Notes: generated by a model from the letters alone, not told the origin. A stretch of DNA of 64,000 bases from Acinetobacter nosocomialis NIPH 2119 (GCF_000368085.1 NZ_KB849239.1:633556-697555); one strand, 5' to 3'; positions 24,923 through 35,141 are shown, counted from the stretch's first letter. Program-made: numbers and translations.

Positions 24923-25477
24923 ATGCCACCTTTAGTACTTTCTACACGTGCTTTAAAAGTTGTGAATAAGGGAATTGATTTATTTCACCATCACGGATTC
25001 CATTTAGTAGGTGTCGACAGAATTATCAAAGATTCTGAAATTACAAAAATGACTTTTTATCATTACTTCCAATCCAAAGCACGGTTTATCGAAATTTGCC
25101 TACTTGTGCAAAAAGAACGGCTGCAAGACCAAGTCATTGCTATGCTTGAGTATGATCACAGCACAAGCTTGGTGGATAAACTTAAAGCACTTTATGACGT
25201 ACATACAGACTTGGAAGGGCTGTATTACTTATTATTTAAAGCCATTTTTGAAACCAAAAATACCTATTCAAATGCTTATCAGGTCGCACTTAAATATAGA
25301 ACTTGGATAACCAATGAAATTTATAGTCAGCTTAGCGTGCTAAAAGCTGATGCCTCATTTCATGATGCCAAACTACTTCTGCATATAATTGAAGGAACTA
25401 TTATTCAAAGGCTCAGTCATAACGATGTAGATGAGCGGGACAAACAATTCGAATATTTTATAGAGATGTTTTCATAG
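24923..25477 (+). CDS. TetR/AcrR family transcriptional regulator
   Basis: 184 residues. N-terminal helix-turn-helix: LKVVNKGIDLFHHHGFHLVG, VDRIIKDSEITKMTFYHYFQSKA, the standard TetR DNA-binding pattern ending in the YHYFxSKxxF signature. The remaining helices form a ligand domain with no recognisable specificity. It is convergent with the TonB-dependent receptor across a shared terminator and lies next to the siderophore locus, but that does not prove control of it. The ribosome-binding site is weak. The start is ATG 24923. Confidence 0.88.
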   Translation: MPPLVLSTRALKVVNKGIDLFHHHGFHLVGVDRIIKDSEITKMTFYHYFQSKARFIEICLLVQKERLQDQVIAMLEYDHSTSLVDKLKALYDVHTDLEGLYYLLFKAIFETKNTYSNAYQVALKYRTWITNEIYSQLSVLKADASFHDAKLLLHIIEGTIIQRLSHNDVDERDKQFEYFIEMFS

Positions 25478-25492
25478 AAATATTCTAAAAAT

Positions 25493-25516
25493 AAAAGCCC
25501 CGAGGTTGGGGCTTTT
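25493..25516. terminator. bidirectional terminator between TetR and TonB-receptor genes
   Basis: A 9-bp stem AAAAGCCCC (25493-25501) / GGGGCTTTT (25508-25516), giving a T run in both directions. Confidence 0.88.
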
Positions 25517-25542
25517 ACTGTATTAGAGGCTAACCAAAGTTC

Positions 25543-27777
25543 TTACCACTTATGGCTATAAGTCACTTTAAGCGTTATACCATTTGCAAGTAAGTGGCTG
25601 GTATTATCGTTCGTTCTTAATAATTGGCTATAAAGTGGGTAGTACTTGCGGTTAAACATGTTTTCTAAACCAATGGTCATGGTGTCCTTCTTGTTAAGCG
25701 CAAAGCTACTGATTAAATCTGCCGTGGTATAAGATTTTACATCGTAACGACCAAAACTATTTACACCATTCAAACGGTAATCTTCTGAACCGAAGTAAGT
25801 AGCTTGTAGACGGTTTGTCCAAGTTTCAGTTGGGCTATAAGAAATATAACCTGTTAGTTTTAATGGTGGAATACGGAAGCCCGTCATGTCCTGTTCAGCA
25901 CCATTTTGAGGTTTCTCACGGCCTTTCATCCACGTTACGCTACCACCAGTTCCCCAAACATTTGCATCATCAAGATAATCAAGTGTTGCTTCAACACCTG
26001 TGACTTTCTCTTTAGTTCGAGCCAGCACTAAACCATTATTGAATGATTGAACAGCACCCAAGTCAGAAGTAGAGTGGAATACAGCTAAGCTTGAAGAGAA
26101 GTTATTAAAGTTACCTTTCCAGCCAAGTTCGTAGTTATCAACTTTTACAGGCTCTAAGAATGATGATCCAAGGTTAAAACCTTCACCAGCATTACGAATA
26201 ATCAAGCCAACATCAGGCAACTGAAAACCTTGGTTAAACGATGCATAAATTGAGTGCTGGTCGTTTGGTGAGAAAGTTACATTGGCATTGTATAACCATG
26301 CATCAGCTTTCACTTTTCCACCTGGAACTGTGTAAGGGTTGGTTTTGCCTAATTGTGATAAGGGAACAAAGCTGTCAATTTGCGCATAGCTGTCTTCATA
26401 GCGTGTACCAGCTTCTGCTGACCATTGGTCATTAAAGCGGTGTTTTAGCTGTACAAAACCACCCACACTTTGCGTGGTGAGTTCAGGTAAATAAATCAGT
26501 TTGCCAATTTTTACAAACTCTAAGCCGCCCGATTGATCATAAATTTTTTGATCAAAAATATCTAAAGGCATCTCACTTTTTTCACGGCTAAAGTCACCAC
26601 CCCAAACCAATGAGGTATCACCTAAAAACTCAAGGGGAGTGGTCACCGTTAAGCGGCTACCGAGTACATTATTTTCTTGATAAATCTGGTCGACTTGTTT
26701 ACCACGGTTGGCATTTGCACGGGCATCAAACGGTGAAAAACGGGTAAAGAAGTCGCGGTAATAAATTTGAGCATCAACCTTATTACCAAAAAAGTCTTTA
26801 TGGTTATAGGTTAAATTGTAGATCTGGTTTTCGTTTTTATTTTGGTCTTTGAGCTTTAAACCTTTAATTGCTTTAGCTGGCACAGTTCCAGCAGGAGCTT
26901 TTTTCACACTTGGGTCAGATGCATAATTTGAGTCTTGCTCAGCATTATAGTAGTTTGCAGCAAACTGTAGGTATTGGTTGTCATCAATGTGATAACCCAG
27001 CTTACCGCCAATGCTATAACCATTTGAGTCGTAAAGGTCGCCTTGGCTTGGTTCGGGTGCAACACGGTCGCCACTTGCATCGTACGGACTACCAATACGT
27101 TGGTAACCAAAGTCGAGCGCATAATCAAAGGCGTTAAAACTGCCCGTAAAATACTGGTGAATATCACCGCTTAAAGCATTAGAACGCAAATTTGTGAGGG
27201 GTGTTTGAAGTCCAACAACCGTTTTAGCCGTAGGCTCACCGCCCGCAGCTTTCGTGGTAATTGAAATAATACCGCCCGCAGCACCGCCACCATAAATTGC
27301 GTTACTACCACGAATCACTTCAATGTTGGCAATACTTTCAGGGTCAATGGCTGAAAGTCCTCTCGCTGTATCACGTGTAAGGTTCATTGGAACGCCATCG
27401 ACCAAAATAAGCGCATTACGGCCACGTAAAGTTTGACCATAGTCAGTAATAGTTCGGCTTGAGTCGGATAGGCCGGGTACGGCTTTGGCTAAAACAGTCG
27501 CAATGTTTCCAGACGATCCATTTTTTAAAAGCTCAATTTGTTTTTCATCTAACTTGGTGACTTGTTTGGCAGAGGTAGAGAGTTCATCTGCACGTGAAGC
27601 GGTAATGGTAATAGTAGGAAGGGCTTCAGGCTTTTTTTCTGTTTCTGTGGTTTCAGCAGGTGAAGCGGCAAATGCTGAATTTGAAAGAATAATGGCTCCT
27701 CCAAGTGAAAGAAGTGGAATGATATTTTTAACTTCAGACTTTCTTGTAAAAAGTTTATTACTTTTCTTATTTGCCAT
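25543..27777 (-). CDS. TonB-dependent siderophore receptor
   Basis: 744 residues. Outer-membrane importer for a ferric siderophore, driven by TonB-ExbBD. A long signal peptide (~38 residues, ending NSAFA before ASPAET) is followed by a TonB-box-like LPTITITA, the plug domain (LRGRNALILVDGVPMN, IEVIRGSNAIYGGGAAGGII) and a 22-strand barrel ending in the aromatic C-terminal TLKVTYSHKW. It lies downstream of the sbn-like operon on the same strand, with its own Fur box at 27820-27834, so it most likely imports the siderophore made by that operon. ATG start with AGGGCGAG upstream. Confidence 0.92.
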   Translation of the reverse strand: MANKKSNKLFTRKSEVKNIIPLLSLGGAIILSNSAFAASPAETTETEKKPEALPTITITASRADELSTSAKQVTKLDEKQIELLKNGSSGNIATVLAKAVPGLSDSSRTITDYGQTLRGRNALILVDGVPMNLTRDTARGLSAIDPESIANIEVIRGSNAIYGGGAAGGIISITTKAAGGEPTAKTVVGLQTPLTNLRSNALSGDIHQYFTGSFNAFDYALDFGYQRIGSPYDASGDRVAPEPSQGDLYDSNGYSIGGKLGYHIDDNQYLQFAANYYNAEQDSNYASDPSVKKAPAGTVPAKAIKGLKLKDQNKNENQIYNLTYNHKDFFGNKVDAQIYYRDFFTRFSPFDARANANRGKQVDQIYQENNVLGSRLTVTTPLEFLGDTSLVWGGDFSREKSEMPLDIFDQKIYDQSGGLEFVKIGKLIYLPELTTQSVGGFVQLKHRFNDQWSAEAGTRYEDSYAQIDSFVPLSQLGKTNPYTVPGGKVKADAWLYNANVTFSPNDQHSIYASFNQGFQLPDVGLIIRNAGEGFNLGSSFLEPVKVDNYELGWKGNFNNFSSSLAVFHSTSDLGAVQSFNNGLVLARTKEKVTGVEATLDYLDDANVWGTGGSVTWMKGREKPQNGAEQDMTGFRIPPLKLTGYISYSPTETWTNRLQATYFGSEDYRLNGVNSFGRYDVKSYTTADLISSFALNKKDTMTIGLENMFNRKYYPLYSQLLRTNDNTSHLLANGITLKVTYSHKW

Positions 27778-27819
27778 TGTCTCGCCCTGAGAGTGATTTT
27801 AAATTGAGCGAATTATAAA

Positions 27820-27834
27820 TGAGAATCATTGTAA
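27820..27834. promoter_or_regulatory. Fur box upstream of the TonB receptor
   Basis: TGAGAATCATTGTAA fits the 7-1-7 Fur consensus TGATAATCATTATCA with three mismatches, 43 bases upstream of the receptor start. It predicts iron repression. Confidence 0.75.
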
Positions 27835-27890
27835 TTAACAATATTATTAATTGCTTAAAAATAATATATTTGAAATTTATTCAATGAATT

Positions 27891-27914
27891 AGGGGAATAG
27901 GCATTTATTCCCCT
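27891..27914. terminator. hairpin closing the siderophore biosynthesis operon
   Basis: A perfect 9-bp stem AGGGGAATA (27891-27899) / TATTCCCCT (27906-27914), 17 bases past the sbnG stop and before the receptor promoter. The T tail is weak in the operon direction. Confidence 0.6.
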
Positions 27915-27930
27915 TAAAAGATTTGAACAG

Positions 27931-28704
27931 TTATGAGTTGTCCTTAAAGGAATTTAGATGGTTTTGATGGGCACGGCGTATAATGCTGCGGTCATCCCCG
28001 AGTACAAAAAGCTGAACAGATCGTTGTTTCCACGCCGCGATATCTTCAGGTTGTCGAGGAATGGCGCAGAAATGCTTTTGACTATTTTTAGTCTTTAAAT
28101 ACATCTCTTGAACTTTTTCTTTCACTTTTGGATGGCTAGTTTGCCACGGCATTCCCATCGATTGAGAAAGGTCGGCAGCACCTTCCAGAATAATATCGAT
28201 ACCTTCAACTTTTAATATTTCATCAAGTTGTTCCAGACCTTCCAAGCTTTCAATCATGGCAATCACAACAGTATTATTTGTTGCTTGTTGAACAAAACTC
28301 GCTAAATCATCCATGCCATATCGATTTAATCTTGTTGAGTTGAGTCCTCTTTGCCCAAGCGGCATATAGTGGCAATTGTTCACAGCCTCTTGCGCCTGTT
28401 TAGCATTTTCAATACGTGGGAAAACAATGCCTGTTACCCCTGCATCGAGCAGAGGTAGTACGAGGTGGATGGCGTTTAACGGCACCCTCACAAATACATC
28501 AAGAGGCATGGCTCTAGCAGCTAAAATCATGGTCTCGACTTGAGACGTACTAAATAAAGTATGTTCCAAGTCGATAATAATAAAGTCGTAGCCCGCAAGT
28601 GCCAGTTGCTCGACATTAATCGGAGAAGCTACGGAACAAAATATTCCGTAAAGCATCTCTCCATTTGCTATTCGTTTCTTAAAAGAAATCGAATGCTTAT
28701 TCAT
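27931..28704 (-). CDS. sbnG: SbnG-like citrate synthase (HpcH/HpaI aldolase family)
   Basis: 257 residues from the ATG at 28704 (AAGGA eight bases upstream); a TTG two codons earlier is also open. S. aureus SbnG is about the same size and makes citrate for staphyloferrin B from oxaloacetate and acetyl-CoA. Visible family features: YDFIIIDLEHTLFST (metal/active-site region), DVFVRVPLN, GVTGIVFPRIE (metal-binding Glu) and VIAMIESLEGL. It overlaps the upstream synthetase gene by 8 bp, so it is translationally coupled. It supplies citrate independently of the TCA cycle. Last biosynthetic gene of the operon. Confidence 0.85.
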   Translation of the reverse strand: MNKHSISFKKRIANGEMLYGIFCSVASPINVEQLALAGYDFIIIDLEHTLFSTSQVETMILAARAMPLDVFVRVPLNAIHLVLPLLDAGVTGIVFPRIENAKQAQEAVNNCHYMPLGQRGLNSTRLNRYGMDDLASFVQQATNNTVVIAMIESLEGLEQLDEILKVEGIDIILEGAADLSQSMGMPWQTSHPKVKEKVQEMYLKTKNSQKHFCAIPRQPEDIAAWKQRSVQLFVLGDDRSIIRRAHQNHLNSFKDNS

Positions 28705-31700
28705 ATTCAATTTCCTTTATGAGGCTAAGCGGGTTCGGCGTGGTTTGTACTCTTAAGCGAATTTCCGGAAGGAAACGGCGGCTTGCGAGCTGTTCAATAT
28801 CGATGGTGTCATCTGTAAAGTTAAAAAATTCATATCGCTCGGCAAACTCTGGGTGAGCTTCTTTATGTTGATTGATGATAGTTCTTAACATAGTCCAAAA
28901 TTTGATTTCATCGAAGTCATAATGTTCATTTAAGAAAATTGCTAACTCGGCCAGATTTACAAACCAAAGCGCATCTTGAGTAAAGTCTCTGAGCTCATTT
29001 GGAGAGTGGGTTTCCAAGAACGAGTTCGGGTTAATCTTGGCATGTTCTTTAGGTGCATCTTGCAAGTTAGGTAAAAGATTCGGCTCGCGTAAAAGATGAC
29101 GACTAAAACGAATTCCATCGTGGAAATCTTTCAATGCAGCTTTGACTGGTAAACCATTTTTATGAATCAGAACCATATTTTGTGCATGTGACTCTAAAGC
29201 GAGGCCGTGGCACCATAAAATATGCATGATTGGTAAATAAGCATTGGTGAGTAATTTTTCTAACCAGAACTCGATACCGTACTCTTGAATCCAATCATCA
29301 ATGAGAGGTTTTTGGTCAATATCGAGTTGCATCAATCCTGTTACTGGCGTTGCCGATTCACCTTCTTTTAAGTAGCTGTAAATACTTTCTCGCCAAATGC
29401 AGGCGAGTGCGCCGTATTGAACAGGAAGGGCAATCGGCTGATTCACTGAAAGACCGCCAATCTCTCTTAAAATAACAGGCTTGCGCTGTTTTTCTAAAAT
29501 ATGGTCTTGCTCAACAATGTTATACAGCCAGTCACTCATTTTTGCCGCATTTTGAACGGTATGTGATGCCAATACGCGAGAGGTCGAGGTATTGACCAAA
29601 TTCATTGCCAACTTAAGAGAAAGCGCCGAGATATCACTAATATTTGATAAAGTTCGAATCGACTGCTGTGGTAAATAAGTTGGACCTTCAATATCTAACA
29701 GAATGATCAGTTGGTTGCTAATCGCATCTTGATAATACAATTCAATAATTTTATCCCACTGCCACGGATGAATTGGGGTGAGGATATAATCTTTAAAATC
29801 TACATTTTGCTCTTTCAATTGCTCATTAATAGTTTTTAGATCTTTTTCTGAAAAATGCTGTTTATAAAGCTGATCTAGGTTAATGGTTTCGCTTAAAACC
29901 AGCTTGCACAAACTATTATGAGTCGCCGCCCATTGAACCGTAAAACCTTCAGAAAGCTCGGGTGCATATTTCTGGTTTTCTTTTAAATCGAAGCCGATAC
30001 GTGACTTAAAGCTTGGGTGATATAAATGCGCGTTGGTAATTCGAGCTTCTTGTTCTAGGTAAGGCAAAGTTCTTAAAGGCTGAGCAGGCGCTTGGCTTAA
30101 AGTTTGCGCATGTTTAACGTAAGTTAAATTGAGTTCATCGTTAAAGTTTTGCCATCTAACTGGGTCAGCTTCAATAATATTTTTTAGGTCAACAAGTAGC
30201 GTTTTTAAGGTAGGGCGAGTTTCAGTGCTTAAAGTAATATCAGAACGGACTAAGCTCGAAGGATCTAGCTTAATTCGTTTAAAACTAAAATGTCGTTTGG
30301 CCGCGCAGGTATAGAAAACGGTATCGGAAATATAGAACTTGATTTGACCTTTAGAAAACTCGTATTTAAAAGTATTTTCAAAAATGAGTGCTTCTAATAA
30401 TTGGCCCATCACGCGATTTTCCGCGAGGGTTTTATAATTGGTTTGTTGGGTTGGTTGAAGAGGGCAAAGCGCTTCTGCGCCGCGATATTTATAAATAGGG
30501 TTTTCAACTTCAATCCAGATAGGATTGCCACCACTGTGGTAAAGCGTATTTAACATATTTGCCTTAATTGGTAATGTGAGTGAATGAATTAATAAGTCGC
30601 GGTACTGCTTGCCTTTGGCAGTAAAGTTTTCTTGTGTGAGGGTAAGACGGGTGGCTTGCCAAAGTTGAAATTCTTCAATGGCCGTAACTCGCGAAATTGC
30701 GCTGATGAGATGAGCAATGTGATTGATCACGAGGTAATATTTTAAAAAGGTCCAAGCATCTTTTTGAGAGAACCAAACAGTACTATCTTCAGAAATAGAT
30801 GAGTCGTCTTCTATCATTTCTGGAATAATGCTAATGCCTTCCATGTCTCGAAGAATAAGGCGATGCGGATAACCGTTTTTAAATTCCATTAAGCTGTTTT
30901 GCATATGCGCTTCTACGCTAATACCTTTGTTTGCAAACAACTCAATTAATGGAATGAGCGAAACTTTAATGTACTGTTTCCACCAAAAAGTAATGAAGTC
31001 TTTGGCATCGTTCGATTGTAAGTTTTGATTTGGTGCTGCTTGTTGGATAAAGCTTAAAAGTGGGATTTCATGGTTTTCGTTTTCTTCAACCAAGCCGCCT
31101 AGCATTCGGGTATTTTCTAATACATCTGGCGTGAGTCCTGCTCTATAAATAATGCCAAATGAACTTTCAAGCTCTGGGATTTTGACTGTTTTTGCCTCTA
31201 ACTCTGGCAGAATCAAAAGGTCGGGATATTGCTCATTAATCTTGTGATTAATAATAATTTTGCTCGCATCAATGGCACGTTCCATTTCATCCATTGGGTT
31301 ATTACGAATGAAACTGGTAATTCGAACATCAATAGAGAGTTTTAAGAATAGGTTCGATTGAGGTAACCATACTGTACGAACAGATGAGGTCGGCCATACG
31401 GTTTGACCTAATGCGCCTAGATAGATCACGTCTTGGCTGTCTAAATATTTCTTTAAAGATGGATGTTGAAGTAAGAAGTTGGCTTGCCATGGGTGGGTGG
31501 GCATGAGTTCATAGTTTGCGAAGTTTTCTTGTAAATGGTCTTTTGCAGCTTCTAAAACTTCCTCTTCAATACAGTGAGATGGCTGTTCTTCACTGACCAG
31601 TTTTTGGATTAAAGAAGAATGAATTGCAAAGTAGTGGAGTTGGAAACTTGCACCTAACTCAGGGCTATACTTTTTCATGTCCTCTTTAGAAAAACCTAAG

Positions 31701-32224
31701 TTGGCTTTAGAGGTCACATGAAAAGGGTGCCCATATAACATGCCTTGCTCAGTAGCCTGAAAACCACTTAACGCTTTAGTTACTGTTTGGTAAGGCTTAT
31801 TTTCTAAAAAGAATTTTGTGTTCTCGATACTATTGGTAATATCGGAGTACAAATTCTTATTTTGGTTTTTATCTTTAAATAAGCTATTCAGTTCATCTGT
31901 AATCAGCCTCACTAACTGCTTAGGGTCGGTGAGCGAGTCAAATGTATTGTCGTTTAAGTTTTGCAGAACAAAACCACGTTGATATCTATGATAACCAGTG
32001 GTGGATAAGTGCTGAACTGCGCCATAAGCAACCGTGTTAGATGCATGAAATGTATAAGCAAAACATAGCGTGTCTGGTTGCTCTGCATATAGGGTGAATA
32101 AAGGAGAGCCTTGAGTTGGAATAATGCATTCTTCAAGATTCACTTTGAGTTCACGAAAGAAAGTATTCAGGTACTGTTCGAAAAGTTTATAAGACCATGC
32201 ATCTGTTGTAATAATTGAGTTCAT
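28697..32224 (-). CDS. fused double IucA/IucC-type siderophore synthetase (SbnE-SbnF fusion)
   Basis: 1175 residues in one uninterrupted frame, twice the usual ~590 of NRPS-independent (NIS) synthetases. The family motifs occur twice at a constant offset of about 573 residues: HPFH 166 / HPSF 736, PTHPWQ 242 / PIHPWQW 817, SSVRT 280 / SIRT 855, EAHMQN 438 / ESHAQN 1011, RDMEG 459 / KDFHDG 1032. Each half should use ATP to join a carboxylate to an amine. In staphyloferrin B assembly SbnE joins citrate to L-2,3-diaminopropionate and SbnF adds the second amine; the position between sbnD and sbnG fits a fused E-F. It overlaps the MFS gene by 4 bp. Which half does which step cannot be read. Confidence 0.85.
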   Translation of the reverse strand: MNSIITTDAWSYKLFEQYLNTFFRELKVNLEECIIPTQGSPLFTLYAEQPDTLCFAYTFHASNTVAYGAVQHLSTTGYHRYQRGFVLQNLNDNTFDSLTDPKQLVRLITDELNSLFKDKNQNKNLYSDITNSIENTKFFLENKPYQTVTKALSGFQATEQGMLYGHPFHVTSKANLGFSKEDMKKYSPELGASFQLHYFAIHSSLIQKLVSEEQPSHCIEEEVLEAAKDHLQENFANYELMPTHPWQANFLLQHPSLKKYLDSQDVIYLGALGQTVWPTSSVRTVWLPQSNLFLKLSIDVRITSFIRNNPMDEMERAIDASKIIINHKINEQYPDLLILPELEAKTVKIPELESSFGIIYRAGLTPDVLENTRMLGGLVEENENHEIPLLSFIQQAAPNQNLQSNDAKDFITFWWKQYIKVSLIPLIELFANKGISVEAHMQNSLMEFKNGYPHRLILRDMEGISIIPEMIEDDSSISEDSTVWFSQKDAWTFLKYYLVINHIAHLISAISRVTAIEEFQLWQATRLTLTQENFTAKGKQYRDLLIHSLTLPIKANMLNTLYHSGGNPIWIEVENPIYKYRGAEALCPLQPTQQTNYKTLAENRVMGQLLEALIFENTFKYEFSKGQIKFYISDTVFYTCAAKRHFSFKRIKLDPSSLVRSDITLSTETRPTLKTLLVDLKNIIEADPVRWQNFNDELNLTYVKHAQTLSQAPAQPLRTLPYLEQEARITNAHLYHPSFKSRIGFDLKENQKYAPELSEGFTVQWAATHNSLCKLVLSETINLDQLYKQHFSEKDLKTINEQLKEQNVDFKDYILTPIHPWQWDKIIELYYQDAISNQLIILLDIEGPTYLPQQSIRTLSNISDISALSLKLAMNLVNTSTSRVLASHTVQNAAKMSDWLYNIVEQDHILEKQRKPVILREIGGLSVNQPIALPVQYGALACIWRESIYSYLKEGESATPVTGLMQLDIDQKPLIDDWIQEYGIEFWLEKLLTNAYLPIMHILWCHGLALESHAQNMVLIHKNGLPVKAALKDFHDGIRFSRHLLREPNLLPNLQDAPKEHAKINPNSFLETHSPNELRDFTQDALWFVNLAELAIFLNEHYDFDEIKFWTMLRTIINQHKEAHPEFAERYEFFNFTDDTIDIEQLASRRFLPEIRLRVQTTPNPLSLIKEIEYE

Positions 32225-33426
32225 TCTTGTGCCTCTTTTAAAATTGTATCCATTAAGAATCTGTTCAAAATCACCACTAATCCCGCACCGATAAAAAATA
32301 GTGAGGTGCAGATTAATGCCGCGGTAATATTGAAAAATGAGTAAGTGAGCGTGATGGTGATTGGGCCAATAAGTTGCCCTAAGACAAAGGCACTGTTAGA
32401 AATACCAATCACTTTTCCTTGGCTTTGAGCGCCAGCTTTTAGAGAAATTGTGTGTAAGATCGAAGGAATAAGGGCTGCAAAGCAAAAGCCTTGTATGAGT
32501 CGTAATACAAGAACGAGCCAGATATTCGAAACCCAGATCAATGCAAAAATCGTGATGCCGCAAATTAAAGATGCGTAAACAAAGTTATTAAAAGAGTCTC
32601 CTTTATCATCATTTCTTTTTCCCCAATAGGTCGCAGCAATAAAGGCTGCTCCCCATGAAAGCGCATGAATGGTTCCCGTTAAACTCGCGGCAGATAACGA
32701 AGAGTGACTGCTTTGACTTATTTCGCTAATGTACAAAACGAAGCAAGACACCAAACCAAAGCCGCCCGCTTGAACTAAAATGCCAGCGCTTAACCATGAA
32801 AAAATCGTTCTATCAAAGAAAGCTGGAAGCTTAGATTTCTCTTTGGTTTTTGTGACCTCTGCTTTAACGGGATTGGTTAATACAAATGACGCAATCAAAA
32901 TTAAGGTCATCACAACAAATGCTGTCGCGTTGAGTAATACTTCAACCCGCCATTGATCCATAAATATCCCGCCGAGCACGGGACCACATAGGCAAGCTAG
33001 CGCAACACTACTTTGTAGTTGCCCAAAAGCGGCACCACGTTGTTGCTCGTTGGAAAGATATGAAACATAGGCATTTAAAATTACGGAAAGACCGCAAAAG
33101 CCGAGTAAAATTCGCGCGAAAATAAACAGGTATAAATGCTGAGCACTCGCCATGAGCAGTATTGAAATACAGAAACCTGCCAGAGAAAGTAGCAAGGCTT
33201 TTTTATGGCCGAATGTGTCGGATAGGTGTCCCACAATCGGTGCTGTAAATAAGCTGCCAATAGCCGGAGCCGCGAGTGCTAAACCTGCCCAGATAGTAGG
33301 AGCACTCATATGTGCCGTCAGTTTTTCCATATAGAGCGGCATGATCGGAATAAGTACCATGAGCCCAAAAGTGGAAAAAAATTGACAGAGCAAAATAATG
33401 AAATGATCTAGGCGAGATGAGCGCAT
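32221..33426 (-). CDS. sbnD: MFS exporter in siderophore operon (SbnD-like)
   Basis: 401 residues with 12 predicted membrane segments. The MFS motif A-like stretch is APIVGHLSDTFGHKKALLLS between helices 2 and 3, followed by ARILLGFCGLSVILNAYVSY. It most likely exports the finished siderophore, the role assigned to SbnD in S. aureus. ATG start; the gene begins three bases after the upstream synthetase stop and overlaps the next gene by 4 bp, so it is cotranscribed and coupled. Confidence 0.83.
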   Translation of the reverse strand: MRSSRLDHFIILLCQFFSTFGLMVLIPIMPLYMEKLTAHMSAPTIWAGLALAAPAIGSLFTAPIVGHLSDTFGHKKALLLSLAGFCISILLMASAQHLYLFIFARILLGFCGLSVILNAYVSYLSNEQQRGAAFGQLQSSVALACLCGPVLGGIFMDQWRVEVLLNATAFVVMTLILIASFVLTNPVKAEVTKTKEKSKLPAFFDRTIFSWLSAGILVQAGGFGLVSCFVLYISEISQSSHSSLSAASLTGTIHALSWGAAFIAATYWGKRNDDKGDSFNNFVYASLICGITIFALIWVSNIWLVLVLRLIQGFCFAALIPSILHTISLKAGAQSQGKVIGISNSAFVLGQLIGPITITLTYSFFNITAALICTSLFFIGAGLVVILNRFLMDTILKEAQE

Positions 33427-33429
33427 GAT

Positions 33430-35124
33430 TTAGATATCCATGGTCTCATAGCTAGAAACAGATAAGCTGTGATAAGGGTTCGGCGTACTTCCGATTTTAC
33501 TTGGCATGCCTGTTGAGTCGCTTTCTTGCGCAAGTAAAGGCGCAAGGAGCTGTTTGAATGGCCAAGTCTTATTGTCGAAAAGATAAGTTTGAATTTGCGA
33601 TTTTGTTTGTTCTGAAATGGGTTGGGTTTCTACAAAATCTTGAATAATGTCTTGTACCATCTCCCAAAAATCGCTTTCAGTTCGATCCGTATATTTCAAG
33701 GCAGCTAGAGCAATTGGGTAGAGGTTAATTTGAATCCCTAAGGTAATGAAGTAATTAAATAAGTCTTCATTTTTAGTAAAGATAAGATTGTTCGGCGTGC
33801 TGGTATCAATGCTATAAACCGGAGGTGTAAAACCGCTTTCTTCAATGGCTGTGGTACATATTCTTAAGGTATCGTGGTCACGCAAAATAAAGCATTTCAA
33901 CTTATTATTTTCATAACACACCATAGTGTTTTGCCCGTGGCATTCAGGCATGATTCCTTTTGCCCAAAGCGTTAAGAATGTTTGAATAAAATGAACACTT
34001 AAGTCTTTTAGTAATGACCATTTGTCACCTTCAACGCCTAAAGTTTCCCATGGGTCGACATAGGTACAGCTTAAAGCTGACATAGTGATTGGGATGACGT
34101 TTTTGACTTGGCAAATATTCGGTAAATGTCGGACTTGGCAGCCAATCACCCCTAAATTTTTTACAATCGGCTCTTGTTTACCCAGCACCCACCAATGTGT
34201 TTCATTACTCAAAAAGAGGCGATTTTTTATTAAAGCAGTTTCATTAATGACGTCATTTAAAAAATCATAAGCCGTATGCCCATTCATTAAATAACGGCCC
34301 GGCATAGAGCGGATCGCACCTAATGTTTTGGCATTGGTCGAGAGTTTTAAATGCAGAGTAGGATTTGCATTGTGAATAAGGGTTCTTAAAGAAGATGTCG
34401 GTAAACCAATGGTGGTGACATGGTTTAGGTCAATACCTTCATACTTATTTTCATCAAACTTTAAATAGCGATGTTGAGTCTCTAGCAAAGGCAGGGCTAA
34501 GTAGTCCTCTGAAAGCTGACCCATTTTGTTAGTAATAAGACTTTCCTCAACTTCTGATAACAGAAGCTCTTTGTGAGGAATCGACTTCATATTGTTGATC
34601 ACGTCATCTTTCTTAAAAGCCCACCAATACACCTCAATTTCTTTTTGAGTTGTGAGTGGGGCAAGTTCACCTTTTGAGTGAGCGAACGGATGAAATGGAC
34701 GATCAGCGACCAGCGATAGCAGCTCACTTTTGATTAAAGGTGAAGAAAATGAAAGTGCTGACTGTAAAATTTGAGGAATTTTTTCAGCCGTTACTAAGTT
34801 GTCTAGCCAATAATTAATTGCTTTTTGATGGTGTGGTGACGGCCACCAAGTTGCTTGAGTTAAATAGTTAAAAACTTCAGAAATAGAAATTTTAGAAGTT
34901 GTATTGCTCAACAGGTTATGAAGCAAAACTTCGGGTTGGGTAACATAGAAAGGATTTACACCATCTACTTTTAAACAGTTGAAATAGAGCTCCAACTCAT
35001 CATTGAGAGTAATTGCCAGATAAGGCTTTTTATAGGAAATATGATCTTTAAAATCTCCATAATTCTCCATGTAGAGTGCATCTATCGTTTTTTGTAGTTG
35101 TGCTGTGTAAATCCGATCTAACAT
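33430..35124 (-). CDS. sbnC: IucA/IucC family NIS synthetase (SbnC-like)
   Basis: 564 residues from the ATG at 35124 (AGGA nine bases upstream); the open frame extends 25 more codons into the preceding gene, which I reject. NIS motifs: RPFHPFAHSKG at 142-152, TSSLRT at 243-248, ECHGQN at 394-399 and RDHDT at 415-419. In staphyloferrin B synthesis SbnC attaches alpha-ketoglutarate last. Assignment rests on the third place in an operon whose order mirrors sbnABCDEFG. No membrane segment. ATP-dependent amide formation is expected. Confidence 0.82.
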   Translation of the reverse strand: MLDRIYTAQLQKTIDALYMENYGDFKDHISYKKPYLAITLNDELELYFNCLKVDGVNPFYVTQPEVLLHNLLSNTTSKISISEVFNYLTQATWWPSPHHQKAINYWLDNLVTAEKIPQILQSALSFSSPLIKSELLSLVADRPFHPFAHSKGELAPLTTQKEIEVYWWAFKKDDVINNMKSIPHKELLLSEVEESLITNKMGQLSEDYLALPLLETQHRYLKFDENKYEGIDLNHVTTIGLPTSSLRTLIHNANPTLHLKLSTNAKTLGAIRSMPGRYLMNGHTAYDFLNDVINETALIKNRLFLSNETHWWVLGKQEPIVKNLGVIGCQVRHLPNICQVKNVIPITMSALSCTYVDPWETLGVEGDKWSLLKDLSVHFIQTFLTLWAKGIMPECHGQNTMVCYENNKLKCFILRDHDTLRICTTAIEESGFTPPVYSIDTSTPNNLIFTKNEDLFNYFITLGIQINLYPIALAALKYTDRTESDFWEMVQDIIQDFVETQPISEQTKSQIQTYLFDNKTWPFKQLLAPLLAQESDSTGMPSKIGSTPNPYHSLSVSSYETMDI

Positions 35125-35141
35125 TTTAGTTATTCCTATTC

